From positions 1 through 10,846 of the forward strand of contig CAZCAI010000153.1 of NCBI GenBank assembly GCA_964496595.1: a stretch of DNA of 10,846 nt, written 5' to 3'. Position numbers and translations under genes: made by a program. The stretch is from JAAAOZ01 sp964496595. Lineage in GTDB: Bacteria > Chloroflexota > Anaerolineae > B4-G1 > SLSP01. A model generated the notes under the pieces. The model searched no databases. It saw nothing but the letters and a program-made list of their open reading frames with translations, and was not told the origin of the DNA. This document shows, in pieces, positions 1 through 5,758 of this stretch (position 1 is its first letter; the number at the start of each line of letters is the position of its first letter).

Positions 1-1
1 G

Positions 2-85
2 GTAGCTCTCACCATATCTACCGCTTTTGCTTTGGGAATCATTGCGCATCCCGTTTATGACGCACTGCTTGCTCCTCTGCCCTGA
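2..85 (+). CDS. C-terminal fragment of a probable integral membrane protein (left-truncated)
   Basis: An open frame enters from the left edge and stops at TGA 83-85. Its last 27 residues are hydrophobic (…TISTAFALGIIAHPVYDALLAPLP), which fits the end of a last transmembrane helix plus a short tail. The shape 'hydrophobic helix – G-I-x-x-x-P – short amphipathic tail' recalls the C-termini of proton-translocating NADH dehydrogenase subunits such as NuoN, but 27 residues cannot settle identity. A multi-spanning glycosyltransferase or transporter is equally possible. The promoter for the next gene begins inside or just after this end. Confidence 0.45.
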   Translation, partial: VALTISTAFALGIIAHPVYDALLAPLP

Positions 86-96
86 GCGAGTATAAT
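69..96 (+). promoter_or_regulatory. Probable sigma-70 promoter for the glycosyltransferase gene
   Basis: A perfect TATAAT -10 hexamer lies at 91-96. With a 16-nt spacer, TTGCTC at 69-74 is the best -35 and matches only three of six consensus positions. Transcription would start near 103, giving a leader of about 34 nt before the GTG at 137. The -35 overlaps the end of the upstream reading frame. Confidence 0.45.
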
Positions 97-136
97 CCAG
101 AACATCAAAGAGGAGTTTAACATCCAGGGAGGCGAT

Positions 137-901
137 GTGAGACTTTCAGTTATTATGCCGGTGTACAACGAGATCTCCACTATCCAGGAAATCATCGAGC
201 AGGTGCGGGCCGTCGATCTCCGTGTACGCATCTGGGCAAATCACGCTAATGAGCAAGAGATCAAGGTCGAACGGGAGTTGGTAATTGTAGACGACGGCTC
301 GAACGACGGCACGCGCGAGGTTCTAGAGCAATATCGCGATCAATCGGATATTCACATTATCTTTCATCAGCAGAACACCGGCAAAGGCGGCGCCGTCTGG
401 ACAGGACTGCAAAATGCAACGGGGGATCTGTGCATCATCCAAGACGCGGATCTGGAGTACGATCCCCGTGATTACCCTGCGCTTCTCAAACCTATTTTGG
501 AGCATCGCGTGCAGGTGGTCTATGGCTCGCGCTTTCGAGGCGGCCCCAGTAAAGCGATGTTCTTCTGGCACATGGTCGGCAATCGCTTCCTGACGTTCGT
601 CACCAACGTGCTCTACAACACCATCCTGACCGATATGGAGACCTGTTACAAGGTCTTCACCCGCGAAGTAGCTTCCCAACTACACCTCCAGGCGCCCGGC
701 TGGGGCTTTGATCCCGAAATTACGGCGCAGATTCTCTTGCTGGGCTATCGCATCTACGAAGTCCCCATCGCCTATGCCGGGCGAGAGTTTGAAGAAGGTA
801 AAAAAATCTCTTGGCGCGATGGTTTCACTGTGTTGGGCGTCTTGCTCAAATATCGAATTCTGGGGTATACTCCCCCAAAGGCCGCTCAAGAATCCTTGTA
901 G
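137..901 (+). CDS. Family 2 glycosyltransferase, DPM1/polyprenyl-phosphate sugar transferase type
   Basis: This is a 254-residue GT-A fold glycosyltransferase that most likely moves a sugar from a nucleotide donor to polyprenyl phosphate on the cytoplasmic face of the membrane. Visible motifs in order are MPVYNE (7-12), VDDGSNDGT (51-59, nucleotide binding), GKGGAV (82-87), QDADLEYDP (102-110, with the metal-binding DAD), GSRF (130-133), TDMETCYK (165-172) and GFDPEIT (190-196). There is no C-terminal membrane anchor, so it resembles the short DPM1 class. Residues about 27-45 form an unusual insertion before the second beta strand. The start is GTG at 137, because the overlapping ATG at 135 runs straight into TGA. 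AGGGAGG at 126-132 serves as ribosome binding site with a short 4-nt spacer. The donor and acceptor cannot be read from the sequence. Confidence 0.9.
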   Translation: MRLSVIMPVYNEISTIQEIIEQVRAVDLRVRIWANHANEQEIKVERELVIVDDGSNDGTREVLEQYRDQSDIHIIFHQQNTGKGGAVWTGLQNATGDLCIIQDADLEYDPRDYPALLKPILEHRVQVVYGSRFRGGPSKAMFFWHMVGNRFLTFVTNVLYNTILTDMETCYKVFTREVASQLHLQAPGWGFDPEITAQILLLGYRIYEVPIAYAGREFEEGKKISWRDGFTVLGVLLKYRILGYTPPKAAQESL

Positions 902-924
902 AGAACTGTTACGCACCAGTCGAC

Positions 925-953
925 TTGAAAAATTTCTGATTATGGTCTATAAA
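925..953 (+). promoter_or_regulatory. Promoter for the helical hypothetical gene
   Basis: TTGAAA at 925-930 and TATAAA at 948-953 are separated by exactly 17 nt, and each matches five of six sigma-70 consensus positions. It lies in the 84-nt gap after the glycosyltransferase and would give a leader of about 25 nt ahead of GTG 986. This suggests a transcription unit of its own for the next gene or genes. Confidence 0.6.
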
Positions 954-985
954 TAAGATGCAATCTTCTCAAGTAAGGAGTTGAC

Positions 986-1309
986 GTGAAAGAAAATGGT
1001 CTCAAAGTCGCGATGGTGCGGCAATACATCAAGCGGGCCGATCCCCACGAGCTGTTCAAGATGGTCGACCTTTTAATGCCGACTATTGCGGAGGCGCTCA
1101 GTCCTACCGAGCGCGCCGACTTCATCAAATCTTTTCTGGAAAACCATCTCGGTCAATTACTGCAAGGCGTCAATGAAGAAGCGCGCGCGGATCTCTTGAA
1201 CCAAATCCTCCCCCTGCTCTTCGAGGAATTTCCCGTCCACAAGATCGACATCCTCTCTATGGCTGCTGCGCTATCCCCAAATTCCTTAAATGATGAAGAT
1301 AACCCATAG
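986..1309 (+). CDS. Small helical protein of unknown function
   Basis: The 107-residue product is not one I recognise. It has no signal peptide or membrane span and reads as almost entirely alpha-helical. Amphipathic stretches lie at about 13-39 (ADPHELFKMVDLLMPTIAEAL), 40-60 and 62-80, and the C-terminal tail is polar and acidic (NDEDNP). Such a profile is typical of small soluble helical bundles or adaptor proteins, but no catalytic residues stand out. The start is GTG at 986, supported by TAAGGAG at 974-980 with a 5-nt spacer, and the gene has its own strong promoter just upstream. Its neighbour 60 nt downstream is a tiny membrane protein in the same direction, and the two may be co-transcribed. 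Confidence 0.75.
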   Translation: MKENGLKVAMVRQYIKRADPHELFKMVDLLMPTIAEALSPTERADFIKSFLENHLGQLLQGVNEEARADLLNQILPLLFEEFPVHKIDILSMAAALSPNSLNDEDNP

Positions 1310-1369
1310 AGCAAACAACCTGTAACAACTATCCCTGTGGTCACTTGTTGTTAAACCAAGGAGGAATGT

Positions 1370-1501
1370 ATGTACACTGATGAGGAGTATAAAGTCAACG
1401 CCGATCCTATGCCCACGCTCAGCAGCCTTCTCTGGCGGAGTGTGCTTTTTATCTCTATATTGTTGTTTTTGTTTTATATTGGTACCCAATTACCCCTCTG
1501 A
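1370..1501 (+). CDS. 43-residue single-span membrane protein
   Basis: An ATG at 1370 opens a 43-codon frame ending at TGA 1499-1501. A strong ribosome binding site, AAGGAGG at 1358-1364, lies 5 nt before it. The N-terminal half is acidic and polar (MYTDEEYKVNADPMPT), and residues about 24-38 form one hydrophobic helix (VLFISILLFLFYIG) with a single Arg just before it, followed by a five-residue tail. An overlapping ATG at 1366 stops after four codons, so 1370 is the start. The clean binding site, charge layout and membrane span argue for a real gene rather than a chance frame. Function is unknown; small proteins of this kind often stabilise a larger membrane complex, but no partner is evident here. 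Confidence 0.7.
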   Translation: MYTDEEYKVNADPMPTLSSLLWRSVLFISILLFLFYIGTQLPL

Positions 1502-1546
1502 GGTCTAATCCAGGTCAGACCCAATCTTCACATAATAAGCCAGGCG

Positions 1547-1573
1547 TACTTCGTTCCCCCTGGGAACGAAGTA
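1547..1573. repeat. Perfect 12-bp inverted repeat, 3-nt loop
   Basis: TACTTCGTTCCC at 1547-1558 and its exact reverse complement at 1562-1573 flank CCT. No T tract follows on either strand, so it is not a standard intrinsic terminator. It could be a remnant of a dispersed palindromic (REP/MITE-like) element, a rho-aided terminator or RNA end stabiliser for the small membrane gene, or a protein-binding palindrome. It lies 46 nt after that gene's stop. Confidence 0.7.
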
Positions 1574-1636
1574 TACCCACAATTGATCTCACCCCGCTCC
1601 AGGCTGGCGCGCGCCAGATTTCATCGCAACACACAT

Positions 1637-1661
1637 GGGAGTTCTAAATGTCAGAACTTCC
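1637..1661 (+). repeat. Hairpin upstream of the ABC1 kinase
   Basis: GGGAGTTCT (1637-1645) pairs with AGAACTTCC (1653-1661): nine pairs, one of them G·T, around a 7-nt loop AAATGTC. The loop holds the ATG (1648) of an 18-codon frame, and the left arm holds its GGGAG binding site. It sits 25 nt before the proposed kinase start and could affect its translation. Confidence 0.45.
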
Positions 1662-1704
1662 TCAGTGCATTGAGAGGGGCTTACGATTAAAATCCCATCC
1701 CTGA
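1648..1704 (+). CDS. Possible 18-residue leader peptide overlapping the kinase start
   Basis: ATG 1648 preceded by GGGAG (1637-1641, 6-nt spacer) reads MSELPQCIERGLRLKSHP and stops at TGA 1702-1704. It overlaps the proposed ABC1 kinase start in another frame. It may be a leader peptide that couples translation. It may instead be the kinase's true N-terminus, lost to a -1 frame change or an assembly error near the AAAA run at 1689-1692. It may also be chance. Nothing in the peptide identifies a role. Confidence 0.25.
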   Translation: MSELPQCIERGLRLKSHP

Positions 1705-3341
1705 CCCGTCCGGTACGGCATCTGCGCCGTTACCAATACATTCTCAGCGTCTTTGCGCGCCACGGATTTGGCTTCGCACTCTCACATCTACCGATTGAAC
1801 CGAGTTGGCAGCGCGATATGCAATCGGCCCCCACGCCAGCCCAAGATAGCTTGCCCGGCCACTTCCGGCAAGCGCTGGAGGAACTAGGGCCGACGTTTGT
1901 CAAATTGGGGCAGATGCTCAGCACGCGCCCCGACTTACTCCCCCCAGATTACATCAACGAATTGGCCAAGCTTCAGGATAAAGTCCCCCCGGTTGCCTGG
2001 TCTAAGATTCGACAGGTGATCCTGGCCGAACTCCAAGCCCCACCCGAAGAGATCTTCGCCACGATTGACTCTCAACCCATCGCGGCGGCCTCTTTAGGCC
2101 AGGTGCATCTCGCGCGCCTGCCTTCCCGCGAAAAGGTCGTTGTCAAGATCCAACGGCCTGACATCCTGGCCACCATCCAGACCGATCTGGAAATCATCCA
2201 GGACATTGCGCGCTATCTGGAGCAACATACCTCGCTGGGCCGCATCTACCAGTTGGAGGAGATGGCGGAGGACTTCGCCGATATGCTCAACAACGAGCTG
2301 AATTATCAGCGCGAGGGTCAAAATGCCGACCGCTTCCAACATAACTTCGTTGATGAGGAATATCTCTACATCCCGCGCGTCCATTGGGAATACAGCACCC
2401 GGCGCGTGCTGGTGCTGGAGCACATCGCGGGCATCAAAATCGATAACATCCAAGCTTTGGATGAGGCCGGCTACGACCGCCACAAAATCGCGACGCGCGC
2501 GGCGAAATTCATCATCAAAGAGGTGCTGGAGGATGGCTTCTTCCACGCCGATCCCCATCCCGGCAACTTACTCATCATGGATGACGAGGTCATCGGGGTG
2601 ATGGACTTTGGGATGGTGGGCCATCTCAGCGACCAAGACCGGATGAATCTCATCCGCCTCTACGCCGTCGCGGTCCGCATGGATGTGCAGGGCGTGGTGG
2701 ATGAGCTGATCCACATCGGGGCCGCGCCGCAGACGGTGGATCGGCGGGCGCTCACCCGCGATGTCGAGCGGCTGCTCAATTACTACTATGGCCTGCCACT
2801 CAAGGAGATTCGCGCCACGGAAGTCATCAACGAGGTGATGCCCATCGCCTTCAAGCACCACCTCCGCTTGCCGACCAACCTCTGGCTCCTGGGGAAAACG
2901 TTGGCGATGTTGGAGGGGCTAGGTCTGAAATTAGATCCCGAATTCGACATCTTCGCCTTCTCCGCGCCGCGCGTGACTCAACTACTCATCAAAAATTTAC
3001 TTCCCAACCGCCGCACTGCCGAAAATCTCCTGCGCCGCTGGCTTACGTGGAACGAACTCTTAGATGATATTCCCCACATCAGCAATATCGTGATGCAACG
3101 CATTGAAGAGGGCGCGCCCTTCAAATTGACCTTTGATCGTCTATGCTGGCAACGCGTCGATCTGATGGTCACGCGCATGGCGCTCAGCATCATCATCGCA
3201 GGTATGATCATCGGCCTGGCCTTTGTCCTGCCTACCGCAATGGAAAGTATCTGGGTCGTCCAGGCCATCGTGTTGCTTGGTTTTGTCGCGTCGTTAGCTC
3301 TCGGCGGATGGATCCTTATCTCCATCATCAGAAGAAAATAG
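1686..3341 (+). CDS. ABC1/UbiB-family atypical kinase-like membrane protein
   Basis: This is a member of the ABC1/ADCK/UbiB family, which binds ATP and supports quinone or other isoprenoid lipid metabolism at the membrane. Numbered from ATT 1686 (551 residues), the family marks are KLGQ (73-76, the KxGQ motif), AAASLGQVH (133-141, the Ala-rich nucleotide loop), VVKIQRP with Lys154, ELNYQREGQNA (204-214), HADPHPGN (287-294, catalytic loop) and DFG (307-309). Two hydrophobic spans end the protein (about 497-546, …IIIAGMIIGLAFVLP… and …IVLLGFVASLALGGW…), followed by RRK. The first ATG, at 1818, would remove 44 residues including RHLRRYQYIL and ARHGFGFAL, which look like the normal family N-terminus. 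The frame stays open back to TGA 1671 with no ATG, GTG or TTG. ATT 1686, 8 nt after GAGG (1674-1677), is therefore the preferred start, and 551 residues is close to the usual family length. The exact lipid pathway is not shown by the neighbours. Confidence 0.85.
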   Translation: MKIPSLTRPVRHLRRYQYILSVFARHGFGFALSHLPIEPSWQRDMQSAPTPAQDSLPGHFRQALEELGPTFVKLGQMLSTRPDLLPPDYINELAKLQDKVPPVAWSKIRQVILAELQAPPEEIFATIDSQPIAAASLGQVHLARLPSREKVVVKIQRPDILATIQTDLEIIQDIARYLEQHTSLGRIYQLEEMAEDFADMLNNELNYQREGQNADRFQHNFVDEEYLYIPRVHWEYSTRRVLVLEHIAGIKIDNIQALDEAGYDRHKIATRAAKFIIKEVLEDGFFHADPHPGNLLIMDDEVIGVMDFGMVGHLSDQDRMNLIRLYAVAVRMDVQGVVDELIHIGAAPQTVDRRALTRDVERLLNYYYGLPLKEIRATEVINEVMPIAFKHHLRLPTNLWLLGKTLAMLEGLGLKLDPEFDIFAFSAPRVTQLLIKNLLPNRRTAENLLRRWLTWNELLDDIPHISNIVMQRIEEGAPFKLTFDRLCWQRVDLMVTRMALSIIIAGMIIGLAFVLPTAMESIWVVQAIVLLGFVASLALGGWILISIIRRK

Positions 3342-3370
3342 CACACAGACTCCCTCTCTTATTTTCCGGG

Positions 3371-3404
3371 AAACACCCGCCGTATTATGATGAATGGCGT
3401 GTTT
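3371..3404 (+). terminator. Possible terminator stem after the ABC1 kinase gene
   Basis: AAACAC (3371-3376) pairs with GTGTTT (3399-3404) and GCC (3379-3381) with GGC (3396-3398), leaving a CC bulge and a 14-nt loop. It starts 30 nt after the kinase stop. There is no following T tract, so termination by this stem alone is doubtful. Confidence 0.25.
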
Positions 3405-3405
3405 C

Positions 3406-3438
3406 ATAGCTTCTCGATAGCTTCTTCATAGTTTCTAT
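3406..3438 (+). repeat. Three tandem 11-bp units with overlapping hairpin
   Basis: ATAGCTTCTCG, ATAGCTTCTTC and ATAGTTTCTAT follow one another at 3406-3416, 3417-3427 and 3428-3438. The last units also form an 8-bp perfect stem, CTTCATAG (3424-3431) with CTATGAAG (3435-3442), around TTT. An 11-bp period places the units on one face of the helix, so a multimeric regulator site upstream of pcrA is possible. A chance low-complexity expansion cannot be excluded. Confidence 0.5.
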
Positions 3439-3503
3439 GAAGGTTTGCAGCCCCGAAAATGCCCTCCAACCTGACAATCCATTTACGCCTGCCTGCCAAT
3501 CAT

Positions 3504-3532
3504 TTGCCCTCAAGCCTGCGACGTGATACAAT
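3504..3532 (+). promoter_or_regulatory. Extended -10 promoter giving a probable leaderless pcrA transcript
   Basis: TACAAT at 3527-3532 is preceded by TG at 3524-3525 (an extended -10, TGnTACAAT), and TTGCCC at 3504-3509 lies 17 nt upstream as the -35. Transcription would begin at about 3539-3541, on or next to the ATG at 3541. No Shine-Dalgarno-like sequence stands before that ATG, which is consistent with a leaderless message. Confidence 0.55.
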
Positions 3533-3540
3533 AGGCCACA

Positions 3541-5727
3541 ATGAGTGTTATGACAAGACAACCCTTGCGTTTAGATGTTCTAAACCGTCAACAATACGAG
3601 GCCGTCGTCATTCCCGACGGCCCGGTTCTGGTGTTGGCCGGGCCGGGATCGGGCAAGACGCGCGTGCTGACCCACCGCATCGCCTGGATGCAGCAGGAGG
3701 TCGGGATTCCGCCGTGGCAGATTATGGCGGTGACCTTCACTAACAAAGCCGCGCGCGAGATGCGCGAGCGCTTGAGCCGCATGGTGGGCGAATCCGAGGC
3801 CCGCGCGATGACGCTGGGCACCTTCCACGCGACCTGCGCCCGCATCCTCCGCTACGAGGCGGATGCGGCTATGCTCTCATCGGATTATCTGATCTTCGAT
3901 ACGGACGATCAGCTCGCGGTGATGAAACAGGTCGTCGCGGATCTTGGCTTAGATGACGAGCGCTATCGCCCGCGCAGCTTGCTCAACGCCATCTCCAGCG
4001 CTAAAAATGAGCTGATCCCGCCGGCAGATCTCCCCACGCCCACCTACTACGACGAGATCGTCGCCCGCGCCTACGCGCGCTATCAAGAGACCCTGCGCCA
4101 GAACAACGGCCTGGACTTCGACGATCTGCTGATGGAGACGGCCAGGCTCTTTCGCGATCAACCGCTCGTGCTGGAGAAATATCGCGATCGCTACCAGCAC
4201 ATCTTAGTCGACGAGTTCCAAGACACGAATATGGCCCAGTACGTGATCCTCCGTCTCCTGGCGAAGGAGCATCGCAGCCTCTACGCCGTCGCCGACGAGG
4301 ATCAATCCATCTACTCGTGGCGCGGCGCCGATTACCGCAACCTGCGCCGGCTGCGCGAGGAGTTCCCGGAGCTGGAGACCCTCCTCCTGGAGGAAAATTA
4401 TCGCTCCACCCAGGTGATCTTGGATGCGGCCCAGGCCGTCATCGCCCATAACGCGGACCGCACGCCCAAGCATCTCTTCACCCGCAAGGAGGGCGGCGCG
4501 GCGATTCGCATCCACGAAGCGTACGATGAGAAGGAAGAGGCCGCCTTCGTGGCCCGCGAGATCCAGAAGAAGGTGCGCGATGGCTCCCAGTACGGCAACA
4601 TCGCGGTGATGTACCGCACCAACGCGCAATCCCGCGCGCTGGAGGAGGCGATGGTCAAGCGCAACCTGCCCTATCAAATCATCGGCGGGACGCGCTTCTA
4701 CGCCCGCCGCGAGATCAAGGATGTGCTGGCCTATCTGCGCCTGGTGCAGAATCCCGATGACGACGTCAGCTTCCTGCGCGTGATCAACACGCCCCGCCGG
4801 GGGATCGGGCGGCGCACGCAGGCGAAGGTCTCGGAGGAAGCCGGCCGCTTGGGCGTGAGTCGCTGGCGCGGGATGCAAGCGCTTCTCCAGCGCGGCGAAC
4901 TCGGCGCCCGGACGCACAACGTGCTGTTGGCCTTCGCTTCGATGGTGGAGCAGTGGCATCAAGCGCGCGATCAGGGCGCCGTCGCCCAGCTTTTGGACGA
5001 CATTCTGGCCGATATCGACTATGAAAGTTACTTACGCGATGGCGTTTCATCCGAAGAGGGCGACTCCCGGTGGGAGAACGTCCTTGCGCTGCGCGCGCTC
5101 CTTACCGAGGATCCGGACATCTCGCTGATTGAGTTCCTCACCGAGGTCGCGCTGGTCGCCGACGTCGACGCGCTCGCCGAGGAGATTGACGCCACCAAGT
5201 TACTCACTTTGCACAGCGCGAAGGGATTGGAATTTCCCATCGTCTTCGTCACCGGCCTGGAGGAAGGCCGGCTGCCGCACAGCCGCTCGATGGAGACCCA
5301 GCAAGAGATCGCGGAGGAGCGGCGCTTGCTCTACGTGGGCATGACCCGCGCCGAGCAGGAACTGATCCTCACCTACGCCTTCCGGCGCAGTTGGGGGTGG
5401 GGTGAGGGGGAGCCGGCGGAAGCCTCCCGCTTCTTGCACGACATCCCCGACGAGGTGCTGAAACGCCCTCGGCAGGCGAAAGAATCACACCAGGGGCGAA
5501 ATTGGGCGGCTTCCTCGTGGCAACGGTCACGACAGGAATCGCACGCGATGCCGGCCTTGGAATACCGCACCGGCCAGCGCGTCCGTCACGCCCACTACGG
5601 CGAGGGCATCGTGATGGAGAGCGAGCGGGATGGGCGCAGCGAGATGGTCACCGTTATCTTCGAGGGCATCGGCCCGAAGCGCTTATTAGCCAGCATGGCG
5701 CCTATGGAACCGCTGACCGAGCACTAG
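3541..5727 (+). CDS. pcrA: UvrD/PcrA-type superfamily 1A DNA helicase
   Basis: This is a 728-residue ATP-driven 3'-5' DNA helicase acting in nucleotide excision repair, replication restart and removal of RecA or stalled RNA polymerase. All SF1A motifs are visible: Q-motif LNRQQYEAV (14-22), Walker A AGPGSGKT (33-40), motif Ia TFTNKAAREM (about 67-76), Walker B LVDEFQD (222-228), motif III VADEDQSIYSWRG (about 250-262), motif IV LEENYRS, motif V LHSAKGLEF (557-565) and motif VI RLLYVGMTRAEQE (about 594-606). The last 55 residues (GQRVRHAHYGEGIV… onward) form the Tudor-like C-terminal domain that binds RNA polymerase in PcrA and UvrD. Length and domain order are complete for the family. ATG 3541 has no ribosome binding site, fitting the leaderless promoter. 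UvrD and PcrA cannot be firmly separated by sequence alone. An exported-protein gene follows 31 nt after the stop. Confidence 0.95.
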   Translation: MSVMTRQPLRLDVLNRQQYEAVVIPDGPVLVLAGPGSGKTRVLTHRIAWMQQEVGIPPWQIMAVTFTNKAAREMRERLSRMVGESEARAMTLGTFHATCARILRYEADAAMLSSDYLIFDTDDQLAVMKQVVADLGLDDERYRPRSLLNAISSAKNELIPPADLPTPTYYDEIVARAYARYQETLRQNNGLDFDDLLMETARLFRDQPLVLEKYRDRYQHILVDEFQDTNMAQYVILRLLAKEHRSLYAVADEDQSIYSWRGADYRNLRRLREEFPELETLLLEENYRSTQVILDAAQAVIAHNADRTPKHLFTRKEGGAAIRIHEAYDEKEEAAFVAREIQKKVRDGSQYGNIAVMYRTNAQSRALEEAMVKRNLPYQIIGGTRFYARREIKDVLAYLRLVQNPDDDVSFLRVINTPRRGIGRRTQAKVSEEAGRLGVSRWRGMQALLQRGELGARTHNVLLAFASMVEQWHQARDQGAVAQLLDDILADIDYESYLRDGVSSEEGDSRWENVLALRALLTEDPDISLIEFLTEVALVADVDALAEEIDATKLLTLHSAKGLEFPIVFVTGLEEGRLPHSRSMETQQEIAEERRLLYVGMTRAEQELILTYAFRRSWGWGEGEPAEASRFLHDIPDEVLKRPRQAKESHQGRNWAASSWQRSRQESHAMPALEYRTGQRVRHAHYGEGIVMESERDGRSEMVTVIFEGIGPKRLLASMAPMEPLTEH

Positions 5728-5758
5728 CGCAGGGAGAAGGGAAAAGAGAGGCAATATA

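Noticed and set aside
1547..1573. Perfect palindrome as an intrinsic terminator
   Set aside because: No T tract on either side (TATACCCAC follows), so the usual mechanism is not supported; kept as a repeat instead.
1818..3341. ATG 1818 as the start of the ABC1 kinase
   Set aside because: No ribosome binding site precedes it, and it would discard 44 in-frame residues that look like the family's conserved N-terminus.
4204..4962. 252-codon minus-strand open frame inside pcrA
   Set aside because: It is a shadow of a GC-rich helicase gene with all SF1A motifs on the other strand, and its protein is rich in His, Ala, Arg and Leu without any recognisable motif.
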